Assembly (NCBI GenBank): GCA_003220935.1 | Contig: QHTT01000089.1 | Span: forward strand, 1 to 61,877 | DNA length: 61,877 bases | DNA from: Gemmatimonadota bacterium | Lineage (GTDB): Bacteria; Gemmatimonadota; Gemmatimonadetes; Gemmatimonadales; GWC2-71-9 | Direction of reading: 5' to 3' | In this document: one piece after another, positions 40,334 to 49,837 of the stretch | Position numbering within the stretch: the first letter of the stretch is position 1 | Layout of the letters: each line of letters starts with the position of its first letter | The notes under the pieces: model-generated | Told to the model about the DNA's origin: nothing | The model's database searches: none | The model's input: only the letters and a program-made list of their open reading frames with translations | Position numbers and translations under genes: made by a program

Positions 40334-41429
40334 GCAGGCGCAGGAAGTTCTCTCCCAGGATCTTCGCGACCTCGCCGTCCGCGTAGCCGCGCTGCTGCAG
40401 GGCCGCGACGAGGAGGGGGAGTGAGGTCGCGTCCTTCATGGGGGCAGGCAGGACGCTGATGCCGTCGAAGTCGCTGCCCAGCCCCACGTGGTCGATGCCC
40501 ATCACCTGTACCGCGTGGTCGATGTGGTCCACCAGCCGCTCGAGCCCAGGCACACCGAGGCTCTCGGCCTTCTCACCGACGAACTTGTCGATCTCGAACG
40601 CCGACTCGCCCGGGCGCCCCCGGTAGCGGGCGTGAATCGAATCGGTCTCGGGCCTCAAGCGACGCCGCAGCTCTTCGTACTGCTCCCGGAAGTGGTCGTC
40701 GAGAAACACCGGATAGAAGTTGATGCCCACAACGCCGCCGTTCTTGGCAAGGGCGCGCAGCTGCTCGTCCGACAGGTTCCGCGGGTGACGTGCAATCGCC
40801 CGGCAAGACGAATGCGACGCGATCACGGGCCGCGAGGTCGTCGCCAGCACATCCCAGAAGGTCGAGTCTGAGGCATGCGATACGTCCACCAGCATTCCCA
40901 GCTGGTTCATGCGCCGCACGACCCTCTTGCCCAGATCGGTCAGGCCCCCGTGGCGTCGCTCGTCCGTCGCTGAGCCGGCCCAGTCGTTGCCGTTGTTCCA
41001 CGTGAGCGTCATGTAGCGCACGCCCCGGTGATACAGAGAGTCGAGCTTCTCGAGGGAGTTCTCGATGGCGTGGCCGCCCTCCACCCCCATGAGCACGGCG
41101 ATGTGACCCCGAGCCACCGCTCCCCGCACTTCGTCGGCGTCGGTCGCGAGCTCGGCCGTGGCTTGCGTGTCTACCAGAGCCTGCACCGCGTCGATCAACG
41201 CCAGCGCCCGCCGGAACGCGGTCCCCGGCCCGTAGCGGGCGTCGACCCAGATCGAGAAGAACGCCGCGGACAGGCCGCCCTGCTGCATCCGCGGGATGTC
41301 GACGTGGCCGTCCGGCAACCGCGCCGAGATGTCGGCCTGCATGTCGAGCATCCGCTGAGCGGTATCGATGTGGCCGTCGAGGATGATCGGCTGCTGGAGC
41401 ACGAGCAGCAGTCCTAGCGGGAGACCCAC
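40317..41429 (-). CDS. membrane dipeptidase (M19 family)
   Basis: The 370-aa protein has the M19 zinc-site motifs: ILDGHIDTAQ (His/Asp), the bridging Glu in LMGVEGGHAI, LVDVSHASDSTFW, VIASHSSCRAIARHPRNLSD, and HVGLGSDFDGI near the C-terminus. A short hydrophobic start (GLPLGLLLVLQQP) may be a signal sequence. It hydrolyses dipeptides, in related enzymes also D-amino-acid dipeptides. The GTG at 41429 lies 16 bp inside the end of the glycosylase gene. It is last in a four-gene overlapping unit. Confidence 0.92.
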   Translation of the reverse strand: MGLPLGLLLVLQQPIILDGHIDTAQRMLDMQADISARLPDGHVDIPRMQQGGLSAAFFSIWVDARYGPGTAFRRALALIDAVQALVDTQATAELATDADEVRGAVARGHIAVLMGVEGGHAIENSLEKLDSLYHRGVRYMTLTWNNGNDWAGSATDERRHGGLTDLGKRVVRRMNQLGMLVDVSHASDSTFWDVLATTSRPVIASHSSCRAIARHPRNLSDEQLRALAKNGGVVGINFYPVFLDDHFREQYEELRRRLRPETDSIHARYRGRPGESAFEIDKFVGEKAESLGVPGLERLVDHIDHAVQVMGIDHVGLGSDFDGISVLPAPMKDATSLPLLVAALQQRGYADGEVAKILGENFLRLLSALR

Positions 41430-41998
41430 GGCGAGCCCTTGATCAGGAACCGCAGTGGCCAGTCAGCGGCCCGCGAGATGCCGACGCGTGGTGTCACGAT
41501 GATGTCGCGTCGCTGCCGTGAAGGGCCCCGCACAATGCGGAGCACTCCTCGCTGCAGCGACACGCCATCCAGCCGCCCGGTGACGCCGAGCGCGGCGCAG
41601 AGCTTCGCCGGTCCGGAGCAGAGCTCGCCGTCGGCGAGGCCGCCGCGCCGACGCCGCATCGTCGCAAGCCCGGCCACGGGCTCGAGCGCGCGGATCAAGA
41701 CGGCAGCGGGAAAGTCGGGCGCCTCGGTGACGGCGTTGAGGCACCAGTGCATGCCATAGGTGAAGTAGACGTACGCGGTGCCGGGGGGCCCGAAGAGGCT
41801 GGCGTTGCGCCGCGTGCGGCGGGCCCGGTAGCCATGGCAGGCGGGGTCGTCGGGGCCGACGTACGCCTCGGTCTCGACGATCCGGCCCGCCACGCGCCGG
41901 CCATTGACATCGCTCAGCAGGATGTGGCCCAAAAGCCTACGCGCGACCTCGGGTGTCGGTCGCGCGTAGAACGCCGGCGGGAGCGGCGCAGTCCTCAC
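41414..41998 (-). CDS. DNA-3-methyladenine glycosylase (AAG/MPG type)
   Basis: The 194-aa protein shows the AAG signature: RRLLGHILLS, RIVETEAYVGPDDPACHGYR (containing the catalytic Glu), NASLFGPPGTAYVYFTYGMH, CLNAVTEAPDFPAAVLIRAL and CSGPAKLCAALGVTG. It removes alkylated and deaminated purines from DNA in base-excision repair. The GTG at 41998 overlaps the stop of the NYN gene (GTGA) and its own end overlaps the dipeptidase start. Confidence 0.95.
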   Translation of the reverse strand: MRTAPLPPAFYARPTPEVARRLLGHILLSDVNGRRVAGRIVETEAYVGPDDPACHGYRARRTRRNASLFGPPGTAYVYFTYGMHWCLNAVTEAPDFPAAVLIRALEPVAGLATMRRRRGGLADGELCSGPAKLCAALGVTGRLDGVSLQRGVLRIVRGPSRQRRDIIVTPRVGISRAADWPLRFLIKGSPWVSR

Positions 41999-43839
41999 GC
42001 GCCGCCGGTGAGTCCGCGCTTCACCTTCGACCAGAAGGATTCGCCCTCGTCTTCAGGTTCGGCGACCGGCGGGTTGGGCCGGGGGGGCGGGGCCGGCGCG
42101 GGCGGGGGCGGCGCGGGCGGCGGAGGTGCCCGGAACGTGGCCGGCTGCTCGTCGGCACCATGCTCATCCCCAGCCGAGCGTTCTCGTCCACTCCGGCCTC
42201 GACCACCTCTGCGGCCGCGACCACCGCGCTCCCCGTGCTCTCGGTCTCCCCGGGTTGCGTCGTCGCCTCGCGGACCACCCCCACCCCCGCCCCCGCCGCG
42301 ACGACCTCGCCCGCCGCGGCCACGACCGCCCCCCCCCCGCTCCCGCCGATTCTCCTCGATGGGAGGCTTGGCCGGTGCCTCCGTGCCTGCGGGCTGGTTG
42401 GCGAGCGGGCGAGCCGGGATCAGCTCGATGCGCGGCTTGAAGTTCGGATCCACCTCTACGACGCCGATCTTTGGGATCTCGGGCGGCGCGGCCCGGGGCC
42501 CCCGGGAGCCACGGCGAAAGCGGGCACTGCGCGACGGCACGCCCCCGCGTGACGGCGTGGGGGTCGCGGGTCGCAGTGGGGGCGGCGCAGAGGACGCCGG
42601 CATGGGCGGATCGTTCGCCTCGTCCAGGTCCGCTGCGCCGACCGGCTCGGGGGCGGTGGGGGCGGTGGGGACGGTGGAGGCGGCTGGGGCTAGCGAGGCC
42701 GGCGGCGGCGTCTCTTCGCGGAGCTTCACCGCATACACGCCGTCGTCCTGCTTCGAAAGGTCGATGATCTCGGCGTCATGTGCCTGGCGCAGCAACTTGG
42801 GGAAGCGCTCCACGTCGAGCGGCTCGGCGTCGGCACCGTTGAGCTCGATCATCGTGTCACGCAGCTCGTCCGCGCTCACGGCCTTATCGCTGCCGCCGAG
42901 CCTGGACAGGGCCTGTTTGAGCAGGCCGAACGCGTCGCCGAGCGAGAACCCTCCGGGCCGCCGGCTGCGGCTCTCTTCATGCCGGCGGCGCGGTCCGCGG
43001 GCCCGATCCTCCCGCTCGCGCGGCGCTGGGGCCCCGCTGATGGCCGGCTGCGCTGCGGCACCGGGCACGCCCGGCCCGAGTGCGATCTCGTACTGGCCGT
43101 TGTCGAGCTTGGTGAGGTTGATCAGGCCCTTGTGCGCCGCCTCGACCACGAACTTCGAAAAGCGCGAGAACCCGACGTCCTTCTCGTTGAAGGTCGGGTC
43201 GATCTCCTGCATCACCTGCTTGAGGCGGTCGGAGCGCATGACGTCGTTGTGTGCCGTCATCTGCTTCACAGCCTCGACCACGAGCTCCCACGGATCGTGG
43301 CGCTCGTGGGTGACGTCAGACTCTTTGGTGAGCCCGGCCAGCTCGTTGTAGGAGTAGTACTCGTCGCAGTTCTGGATCAAGAGATCGCTCGACGACTCGC
43401 GAATCCCCACGCCGATCACGTACTTCCCGTACTCCTTGAGCTTCAGCACCAGGGAAGAGAAGTCGGAGTCACCCGAGAGCAGGATGAAGCTGCCGATCTC
43501 GGGGCGCGTGAAGACGAGCTCCAGCGCGTCGATCGCGAGCCGGATGTCGGTCGCGTTCTTCTTGTTCGAGCCGTAGGCCGGGGCGAAGATCAGGTCGATC
43601 GACGACTCGGAGAGGGGGACGATGTACTGGGGGTAGCGCCGCCAATCGGCGTAGGCGCGCTGCACGGCCACCTTCCCCCGGATGATCTCCGACTGGAGGA
43701 GCCGCTTCAGCTCCGTCTGGAGATCCGAGCGGATCCCCATCGTGACGTTGTCGAAGTCGATCAGCAGCGCCGCGTTGGGCGCGTGGGCGGGTGGTTCCTT
43801 GTGCTGCCGTGCAAGATGGGCATGCGGCTGTTGCATCAT
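41995..43839 (-). CDS. NYN-domain RNA-processing protein with two OST-HTH domains and RG-rich tail
   Basis: The 614-aa protein begins with a NYN (PIN-like) domain, residues about 20-170: [52 protein letters not shown], with the acidic residues kept. Two OST-HTH/LOTUS-type winged helices follow (about 183-255, [16 protein letters not shown]; and about 295-375, [16 protein letters not shown]). A Pro-rich linker, an Arg/Gly-rich region (about 505-560: [15 protein letters not shown]) and a Pro tail complete it. OST-HTH domains bind RNA, and RG repeats also bind RNA. It probably cleaves or binds structured RNA. ATGA overlap ties it to the acyl-CoA ligase gene. Confidence 0.9.
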   Translation of the reverse strand: MMQQPHAHLARQHKEPPAHAPNAALLIDFDNVTMGIRSDLQTELKRLLQSEIIRGKVAVQRAYADWRRYPQYIVPLSESSIDLIFAPAYGSNKKNATDIRLAIDALELVFTRPEIGSFILLSGDSDFSSLVLKLKEYGKYVIGVGIRESSSDLLIQNCDEYYSYNELAGLTKESDVTHERHDPWELVVEAVKQMTAHNDVMRSDRLKQVMQEIDPTFNEKDVGFSRFSKFVVEAAHKGLINLTKLDNGQYEIALGPGVPGAAAQPAISGAPAPREREDRARGPRRRHEESRSRRPGGFSLGDAFGLLKQALSRLGGSDKAVSADELRDTMIELNGADAEPLDVERFPKLLRQAHDAEIIDLSKQDDGVYAVKLREETPPPASLAPAASTVPTAPTAPEPVGAADLDEANDPPMPASSAPPPLRPATPTPSRGGVPSRSARFRRGSRGPRAAPPEIPKIGVVEVDPNFKPRIELIPARPLANQPAGTEAPAKPPIEENRRERGGGGRGRGGRGRRGGGGGGGGPRGDDATRGDREHGERGGRGRRGGRGRSGRERSAGDEHGADEQPATFRAPPPPAPPPPAPAPPPRPNPPVAEPEDEGESFWSKVKRGLTGGA

Positions 43840-45422
43840 GTGGTTGTGCTCAGTTCCAGGCCGACGACCTGCGCGAGTTCCCGTCGCTTCACCTTCCCGC
43901 TCCCGGTGAGCGGGAAGGCGTCGAAGAAGCGCACCAGGTCGGGCACTTTGTAGTCGGCGACGGTCTCACGGCAGAACTCCTTGAGCTCGTCGCCCGTCAG
44001 GATGGAGCCCTCCGTGCCCACGACGCAGGCGCAAATCAGCTCCCCGAACGTCTCGTTGGGGATGCCGACGACGCAGGCGTCGCTCACGGCAGGGTGCGTC
44101 CGGAGGAGGTCCTCCAGCTCGCGTGGATACACCTTGTAGCCGCCGCGAATGATCAGCTCGTTGCGGCGGCCCACGATCGTGACGTAGCCGTCCTCGTCCA
44201 CGATGGCGAGGTCGCCCGTCAGAAAGTATCCCTCGGGGGTCAGGGACCGCGCGGTCTCGCCGGGCATCCGGTCGTAGCCCAGCATGACGTTCGGCCCCTT
44301 CACCGCCAGTTCGCCGACCGCTTCGGGACCGTGCAGCGCGCCGGATTTCAGGTCCACGACGCGCACCTCTACTCCCGCGATCGGCCGACCGACCGTCTGC
44401 GTCCGCCGCTCGGGAAGATCCGCGAAACGGGTGATCGTCACCGTGGGCCCGGTTTCCGTGAGGCCGTAGGCGATCTGGACATCGCACCACTGCCGGATCC
44501 GGCCGGCCAGCTCCGGGGAGACGGGGCTCCCCGCAACCAGGCCCGAACGGCAGGTGGTCGGTGGTTGCTGCTGGAACGAGGGATCGCGCATCAGCAGCTC
44601 GAACATCGTGGGGACGCCGTGGACCACGCTGAGTCGTTCGCGCCGGATCAAGTCCAGCGCGCCGGAAGCATCGAAGCGCTCCTGGAGCACGAGCGTCGCG
44701 CCTGCCGTGATCGTGACAGCGACGACGTGTACGCCAAAGATGGTGAACAGCGGCACGCCGCCCAGCACCCGATCGTCGCCCGTGTGCTCGAGCGCTTGGC
44801 CCGTGGCGCGCGCCGTCATCACGATGCTGCGATGCGACAGCGCCACCCCCTTCGGCTTCCCCATCGTCCCCGAAGTGTAGAGAATCGCGAGCGGCTGAGT
44901 GGCATCGCCCGCCGCCGCTCTAGTCCGCGCGTGCGGCTTCGAGACCAGATCCGCGTAACGGTACACCCGGTCGTCTAGCCAGCGCTCGGCGGCGCCGACG
45001 GTGATCAGCGCTCGCAGTTCCGGTACGTCGGGAAGTAGCTCTTGATACAGCTCCAGGTAATCAGCCCCCTCGTACTCCTCGGCCACGACTCCCGCGCGCA
45101 CGTCGGCGTGGCGCAACTGGTACTTGAGCTCGTGGAAGCTGAGCGAGGGGTCGAGCGGCACTAGCACGGCACCGCGATAGGCCGCGGCCAAGAAGGCCAC
45201 CACCCACTCCGGCCAGTTGGGGAGGTCAACGGCCAACCGATCGCCCAGCTGGACACCCAGACCGCCGAACGCGTCGGCGAGCGCCAACGCTTCCCGCTGC
45301 ACCTGCGCGTAGCTCATCCGGCGTGACCCGAACACCAGGAACTCCCGGTCAGGATGCGCCTCCGCATGCTCGGCGAAGAGCACCGCCAGATGATCTGTCG
45401 CCACGTCTACCACGTCCCCCAC
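43836..45422 (-). CDS. AMP-dependent acyl-CoA synthetase/ligase
   Basis: Taking the GTG at 45422 gives 528 aa (other GTGs at 45413 and 45404); the ORF opens further upstream, but that part overlaps the divergent regulator's control region. Motifs: [20 protein letters not shown] (AMP/ATP loop), [53 protein letters not shown] and the catalytic Lys near the C-terminus ([13 protein letters not shown]). It activates a carboxylic acid, probably a medium- or long-chain fatty acid, as acyl-AMP and then acyl-CoA. It is first in the overlapping unit with the NYN, AAG and dipeptidase genes. Confidence 0.92.
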   Translation of the reverse strand: MGDVVDVATDHLAVLFAEHAEAHPDREFLVFGSRRMSYAQVQREALALADAFGGLGVQLGDRLAVDLPNWPEWVVAFLAAAYRGAVLVPLDPSLSFHELKYQLRHADVRAGVVAEEYEGADYLELYQELLPDVPELRALITVGAAERWLDDRVYRYADLVSKPHARTRAAAGDATQPLAILYTSGTMGKPKGVALSHRSIVMTARATGQALEHTGDDRVLGGVPLFTIFGVHVVAVTITAGATLVLQERFDASGALDLIRRERLSVVHGVPTMFELLMRDPSFQQQPPTTCRSGLVAGSPVSPELAGRIRQWCDVQIAYGLTETGPTVTITRFADLPERRTQTVGRPIAGVEVRVVDLKSGALHGPEAVGELAVKGPNVMLGYDRMPGETARSLTPEGYFLTGDLAIVDEDGYVTIVGRRNELIIRGGYKVYPRELEDLLRTHPAVSDACVVGIPNETFGELICACVVGTEGSILTGDELKEFCRETVADYKVPDLVRFFDAFPLTGSGKVKRRELAQVVGLELSTTT

Positions 45423-45515
45423 AACGTTCAGAGTCTTTGAAAATAAACAACTTGCGGTGCCTTGGCTACGGTGGGGCGGTGCTGCAGTCTTGACGGCACC
45501 GGCGGTTTGTATCAC

Positions 45516-45535
45516 TGTACTATAACAATAATACA
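45516..45535. promoter_or_regulatory. GntR (YtrA-like) operator, TGTAnTAT-N4-ATAnTACA
   Basis: A 20-bp dyad, TGTACTATAACAATAATACA, lies in the divergent gap between the acyl-CoA ligase and the GntR gene, 11 bp before the regulator's start. It fits the TGTA...TACA pattern of YtrA-subfamily operators. TTGTAT (45507) and TAATAC (45529) could be promoter boxes, so binding would block transcription of the regulator operon. Confidence 0.6.
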
Positions 45536-45545
45536 CACAGGAAAT

Positions 45546-45926
45546 GTGTTCGAGCATCTCGATCCCCGCAGCTCCACGCCGCTATACGCCCAAATAGCGA
45601 ATCGCTGCAGAGTCGCCATCGCGGCGGGCGAGTTACATCCCGGCGCGGCCCTGCCGTCCGTGCGACACCTCGCGGCACAGCTCCGCGTGAACCCCGCAAC
45701 GGTGGTTCAGGCGTACCGCGACCTGGAGGCCGACGGGTTCGTCGAGATGCGGCAGGGCGCGGGGACGTTCGTGCGCGAGGTCGCGCCCGAAGGCCGGGCG
45801 CGCGAGCGCGCCCGCCAAGCCTCCGCGCTCGTGCGCCAGCTGCTCGCTGATGCCGGCCGCCTGGGCGTATCACTGCCCGAGCTGCAGGCGGCGATCGCCG
45901 AAGAGATTGGAGTGGGAACCTCATGA
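45546..45926 (+). CDS. GntR-family regulator, YtrA-like
   Basis: The GTG at 45546 is preceded by AGGA. The 126-aa protein has the GntR winged helix ([60 protein letters not shown]) and only a short helical tail (about 50 residues) instead of a full ligand domain. This size and the following ABC ATPase gene are typical of the YtrA subfamily, which represses its own ABC-transporter operon in response to envelope stress or antibiotics in known cases. ATGA overlap with the ATPase gene. Confidence 0.92.
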   Translation: MFEHLDPRSSTPLYAQIANRCRVAIAAGELHPGAALPSVRHLAAQLRVNPATVVQAYRDLEADGFVEMRQGAGTFVREVAPEGRARERARQASALVRQLLADAGRLGVSLPELQAAIAEEIGVGTS

Positions 45927-46819
45927 GCAACGCCATCGAGATCCACCAGCTGCACTACCGCGCCGGCAGGACGTTCGAAATCAAGGATCTCGACCTGAGC
46001 GTCCCCGCCGGGGCGATCTACGGCTTCCTCGGCCCCAACGGCTCCGGCAAGACTACGACGATCCGCCTCGCCTTGGGACTGCTCCGCCCGCTCGCCGGTC
46101 GCATCACCGTGCTGGGCGACACCATCCCCGAAAACGCGCCGCACGTGCTCGCACGCGTGGGGTTCGTGCCCGAGCAGCCGCATCTCGATCCCGTCCTCAC
46201 CGTGCGCGAGACCCTCAGGTTTCAGGCCGCGTTCTATCCGGCGTGGGATTGGCCGTGGGCCGAGCGGCTACTGCGTCAGTTCGAGCTGCAGGAGCAGCAA
46301 CCGTTCGGCCGCCTGTCCAAGGGTCAAAAAGGGAAGCTGATGATGCTCCTCGCCCTGGCGCAGCGGCCCGAGCTGCTGGTGCTCGACGAGCCGACCGACG
46401 GACTCGACCCGGTGGTGCGGCGGGACGTGCTGTCGGCATTGCTCGACTACGTCTCGCAACGCCGGGCGACGGTGTTCATCTCCAGTCATCTCGTCCACGA
46501 GCTCGAGCGTTTCTGCGACTGGATCGGCGTCATGGACAACGGCAGGTTGATCACCGCGGTCCCGATGGAGCGATTCAAGAACGGTGTCAAGCGGCTCCGC
46601 ATCAGCGACGCCCCGCCGACCCCGGATAGCCCGCCCTTCGTGCTGCTGGCGCGTGAGCCGGCCAACGGCACCACTGAGACGTGGCTGGTGCGCGACTGGG
46701 AGCCGCAAATGACTCGCTACTTCGAGTCCATTGGAGCCGTGGTGAACGACGTCATCGACCTGGATCTCGAGGAGGGGTTCGTGGAGCTGCTACGCACGTT
46801 TCGCAGCCCGCGCAGTTAG
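45923..46819 (+). CDS. ABC transporter ATP-binding protein
   Basis: The 298-aa protein has Walker A (GPNGSGKTTTIRL), the Q-loop (FVPEQPHLDPVLTV), a degenerate signature (LSKGQKGKLMMLLAL), Walker B (LLVLDEPTDGLDP) and the H-loop (FISSHLVHELER). The C-terminal 80 residues are a typical extension of the CcmA/NatA-type exporters. It pairs with the membrane protein 9 nt downstream. Translation starts at the ATGA overlap with the regulator. Confidence 0.95.
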   Translation: MSNAIEIHQLHYRAGRTFEIKDLDLSVPAGAIYGFLGPNGSGKTTTIRLALGLLRPLAGRITVLGDTIPENAPHVLARVGFVPEQPHLDPVLTVRETLRFQAAFYPAWDWPWAERLLRQFELQEQQPFGRLSKGQKGKLMMLLALAQRPELLVLDEPTDGLDPVVRRDVLSALLDYVSQRRATVFISSHLVHELERFCDWIGVMDNGRLITAVPMERFKNGVKRLRISDAPPTPDSPPFVLLAREPANGTTETWLVRDWEPQMTRYFESIGAVVNDVIDLDLEEGFVELLRTFRSPRS

Positions 46820-46828
46820 GAGACCGAC

Positions 46829-47485
46829 ATGTTCCGCGTGATGCTCTATAGCCAATGGAAGTGGTGCCGCCTGATCGTCGTGCTCGGCAGTGTAGCGGGA
46901 TTCGCGCTGCCGCTCGTGTCCGTGCAGGGCGCGGCGCGCGCCGACTCGAGTCCGTTACAGGCGGGCGAGCTGCTGCAAGCGGTGCAGTCATGGGGGACGC
47001 TGTACCCCGTGCTCGCCGCCGCGTTGGGCCTGCTCGTCGCGATCGCTACCTGGGCGCCGGATCATCGCGGGCGCCACGTGCACGCGCTCTCCCTTCCAGT
47101 GCCGCGCTGGCGCTATGTCTTGCTGCGGTTCAGTGCCGGGGCGGTACTGCTCGCCGCACCCATCCTCGCGTTGTCGGCGGGTGCGGTGCTCGCCACCTGG
47201 AGCGCCACAATCCCCGCCGGGCTGCAGGGATACCCTGTAGCGCTGGCAATCCGCTTCGCGCTCGCCGTCCTCCTCGCCTATGCCGTGTTCTTCGCCGTGT
47301 CGGCCGGTACCGCGCGGACCGCCGGGATCATCCTCGCGGTGATCGGCAGCGTGATTCTCGTGCAAGTCGTCGCCAGCGTGGCGAACGTCGACTTCGACCT
47401 GCTGGGGAAACTGCAGGTGGCCGTCCTCAACTGGCCGGGCCCGCTGGCCATCTTCACCGGCCGCTGGATGCTGATCGATGTGTAG
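46829..47485 (+). CDS. ABC transporter permease-like membrane protein, 218 aa
   Basis: About five or six hydrophobic segments are visible: LIVVLGSVAGFALPLVSV, TLYPVLAAALGLLVAIATW, FSAGAVLLAAPILALSAGAV, ALAVLLAYAVFFAVSAGTA and GIILAVIGSVILVQVVASV. HALSLPVPRWRYVLLRF between helices resembles the coupling loop of ABC-2 type permeases. It is shorter than most ABC-2 permeases and would act as a dimer. It lies 9 nt after the ATPase gene. The substrate is unknown; YtrA-type systems are usually linked to cell-envelope stress. Confidence 0.8.
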   Translation: MFRVMLYSQWKWCRLIVVLGSVAGFALPLVSVQGAARADSSPLQAGELLQAVQSWGTLYPVLAAALGLLVAIATWAPDHRGRHVHALSLPVPRWRYVLLRFSAGAVLLAAPILALSAGAVLATWSATIPAGLQGYPVALAIRFALAVLLAYAVFFAVSAGTARTAGIILAVIGSVILVQVVASVANVDFDLLGKLQVAVLNWPGPLAIFTGRWMLIDV

Positions 47486-47523
47486 CGGGGTGGTGCAGGA
47501 CTCTCGAGTACCGTGCCGTCATT

Positions 47524-47568
47524 CCCACGCTAAAGCGTGGGCTCGGCAAAGCATTGTGCTGAAGCACA
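47524..47568. repeat. two mini-hairpins (CTAAAG/CTGAAG-core family)
   Basis: CCCACGCT-AA-AGCGTGGG (47524-47541) is followed by CTCGGC, then TGTGCT-GA-AGCACA (47555-47568). Hairpin core and the GGGCTCGGC flank match the cluster at 34911-35008. It separates the ABC permease gene from the next gene, whose ATG lies at 47571. Confidence 0.65.
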
Positions 47569-47570
47569 CT

Positions 47571-48662
47571 ATGTGTTTGTGCCTCGTCACGATGATCGCA
47601 GCCATGGCAGCCGGGAGGCTCGCGGGCCAGAGCGTCGAGCGGCTCCAGGTCCGCGCGGACAGTCTCCTCCGCGAGTGGCGCCGTGCCAGCGCCCTGGCGG
47701 ACATGGTCGACAGCCTCAAGCACGGGCGGGCGGCCGGTGGGACGGACACGATCAGCGTCGGCGCGCTGCGGATCGTCGCGACCCCGTCCCCGGCTCGCCT
47801 GCGGGAAGCCGCCGCACGCGCCTGGCCGGTCATCGACAGCCTGTACGGCAGCGAGGCCCAGCAGCTCGCGCAGCGTCCCTATCTCATCGCTCCGTACGAC
47901 CCCGACACTACCAGCCCGAAACCGATGCTGCGCGGTGCGATCCAAGTCCCCTGGGACAAAGACGTCGCGTCACTCGCCATGCTACTCCTGACCAACGTGC
48001 CGATCGGTCGGCCCGACCGAGCCCTGCAGAACTGGCTGGGGGGGTCGGTGCTGCCGATCATTCATCCGCTGCAGGCGCGCGCCGCGGTCTATGTGCAGCT
48101 CGTGACCGCTCCCTCTCAGGCAGCCCGCAGCTGTTTCCTTGGCGTGATCGGCGACTGCCGCAACGCGCTGGCGTTGAGCGAGTCACCCGATCCGCTGCAA
48201 CAATGGTATCCGAGCACCGGCGAGCGACGAGCCTTGGTGTTTCGGTCGTTCGCGGAGTACTTCGGCTATTCCGATCACGGCGCGCACAAGTCGGGGCTAC
48301 AGCAGTGCGGAGCGGGCAGCGATGCGGCGTGCACCGAGCTGCTGCGATCGCTGCCCCCCGGAGCCCTGCCACGCCCACTGACCTACGATGCCCGCGCGGC
48401 GCTGGTGCAGGTCGCGTTACGGCTGGGCGGCCGAGCGGCATATCACCGCCTGGTCGCGACACCCGGTGAACCGATCGCCGATCGCCTTGCCGGCGCCGCC
48501 GGGGTGAGCGGCGATAGCCTCGTCTCGCTGTGGCGATCGGAGATCCTCGCCGCCCGGCCGGCGCCCGTCACCCTTCCGCCTTGGGGTCCCTGGGCTGCGC
48601 TCGGATGGACGGCCGTCTTCGCAGTTTGCGCGCTACGGAGCTCGCGATGGCGCGCGAGCTGA
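47571..48662 (+). CDS. membrane-anchored protein, degenerate peptidase-MA-like, 363 aa
   Basis: From ATG 47571 an N-terminal signal (MCLCLVTMIAAMAAG) precedes an extracytoplasmic domain and a C-terminal helix (WAALGWTAVFAVCALRSSRW). The pattern SCFLGVIGDCRNALALSES and the C-terminal LAGAAGVSGDSLVSLWRSE also occur, in modified form, in the next gene, so the two are diverged tandem paralogues. The last motif resembles the end of gluzincin 'peptidase MA-like' domains, but no HExxH zinc motif is present. The start lies 3 nt after a hairpin repeat. Function unknown; it is inferred to belong to the GntR-ABC operon. Confidence 0.65.
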   Translation: MCLCLVTMIAAMAAGRLAGQSVERLQVRADSLLREWRRASALADMVDSLKHGRAAGGTDTISVGALRIVATPSPARLREAAARAWPVIDSLYGSEAQQLAQRPYLIAPYDPDTTSPKPMLRGAIQVPWDKDVASLAMLLLTNVPIGRPDRALQNWLGGSVLPIIHPLQARAAVYVQLVTAPSQAARSCFLGVIGDCRNALALSESPDPLQQWYPSTGERRALVFRSFAEYFGYSDHGAHKSGLQQCGAGSDAACTELLRSLPPGALPRPLTYDARAALVQVALRLGGRAAYHRLVATPGEPIADRLAGAAGVSGDSLVSLWRSEILAARPAPVTLPPWGPWAALGWTAVFAVCALRSSRWRAS

Positions 48663-49837
48663 GGTGGTGGCTGGCAGCGGTGTTGCTCGCCTGCGGCGCC
48701 GTGGCGGTGGCGTACCTGCCGCCGCGCGGTGCGGCGCGGGGGGTCGGGTTGCGCGACGAGCCGTTCCGACAGACGACGGCGCGCCTACGGGCGCAAGCGC
48801 TCGCCGCCCAGTGGCGCACGGCAAGCCTGGCGCTGCGGCTCCCGGAGTATCGCAAGCGGCTGCAGCCGGAATTACTGCGGCGGCGTGAGCGAGACGAGCC
48901 GGGTCCCGCGCTGCTCGTCGAGGCACCCGATTCCGTCGCGGCGTTCGCCCGCCAGAGACTGAGAGCCACCCTGGATACGGTCTCGGGCCAGTTGGGGCTC
49001 GGCGTGACCAAGGTCTCGGTAGGTCTGGTAGTCGATCTGTGGCGCTACGTTTCCGCCAATGCCGGCGAAACGCCGAGCCAGGACTTTGAGTCGCCCGGCT
49101 ACCTGTTTCCCGATTCGAGCGATCGGACGACATGCGTGGCGCTGATACCGGCCTGGCGTTGGACGGGGACGCTCGCGGTCCAGCCACAGGTGCGACACCA
49201 GCGAGTCGAAGACATGCTCCGGACCGCCCTCGGGCCCTGCGCCTTCTACGCCGCCTACGGGACACCAGGCAGGGGCGTACGGCACTGGTTGGCAAAGCGG
49301 GGCTACGACCTGGCCCGCGTCCCCCTCTGGGACCGCGAGCGGCCAGAGCGACCCCAGGACTCCTTCGTGATGTACCAGGACGGGACACGCTGGTGGTGGG
49401 GGAGCGTCTATCGCTTTCCGGTCACCGCCATCGGCTGCCTGGCCGGACGCGCACTGAGTTGCCGAGCCGCCGTGCTCTCCGGTGCCGAGGAGGCGAGCGA
49501 CGACTCCCTGCCCCGATTCCTCGAAAGCGACCCCCGAGGGTGGTGGCGGCGGCAACGCCTCCTCTACAGCGATCGCTATCTGGCGGATGTGGTGCGGGAG
49601 GTGGGCCACGATCGGTTCCTGCGGTTCTGGAATTCGACGGACCCGGTCGACACCGCCCTCGCGACCGCGCTCAAGATGCCGGTCGGCGAGTGGACCGAGC
49701 GCTGGCAACGCCGCTTCGTGCCGCGGCTCCCGCTCGGGCCGGCTGCACCGTTCAGCGCGACCGTGATCGGCCTGCTGCTGGGCGGGGCAGCCGTGGCCGT
49801 GGTCGCGGTGGGTGCGAGACGCCGTCAAGTCTCGTGA
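48647..49837 (+). CDS. membrane-anchored protein, degenerate peptidase-MA-like, 396 aa
   Basis: The ATG at 48647 overlaps the previous gene by 16 bp. Layout: N-terminal helix (LRWWLAAVLLACGAVAVAYL), an extracytoplasmic domain of about 330 residues and a C-terminal helix (SATVIGLLLGGAAVAVVAVG). Shared with the previous gene are LLVEAPDSVAAFARQRL, a Cys pair in GCLAGRALSCRAAVLSGAE and LATALKMPVGEWTERWQRR. No HExxH is seen, so it is not an obvious protease. It probably acts in the periplasm together with its paralogue and the secreted protein that follows. Confidence 0.65.
   Translation: MARELRWWLAAVLLACGAVAVAYLPPRGAARGVGLRDEPFRQTTARLRAQALAAQWRTASLALRLPEYRKRLQPELLRRRERDEPGPALLVEAPDSVAAFARQRLRATLDTVSGQLGLGVTKVSVGLVVDLWRYVSANAGETPSQDFESPGYLFPDSSDRTTCVALIPAWRWTGTLAVQPQVRHQRVEDMLRTALGPCAFYAAYGTPGRGVRHWLAKRGYDLARVPLWDRERPERPQDSFVMYQDGTRWWWGSVYRFPVTAIGCLAGRALSCRAAVLSGAEEASDDSLPRFLESDPRGWWRRQRLLYSDRYLADVVREVGHDRFLRFWNSTDPVDTALATALKMPVGEWTERWQRRFVPRLPLGPAAPFSATVIGLLLGGAAVAVVAVGARRRQVS

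Noticed and set aside
41747..43351. 534-codon plus-strand ORF rich in Ser/Pro/Gly
   Set aside because: It is antisense to the NYN/OST-HTH gene; its composition only reflects the complement of the RG- and Pro-coding DNA.
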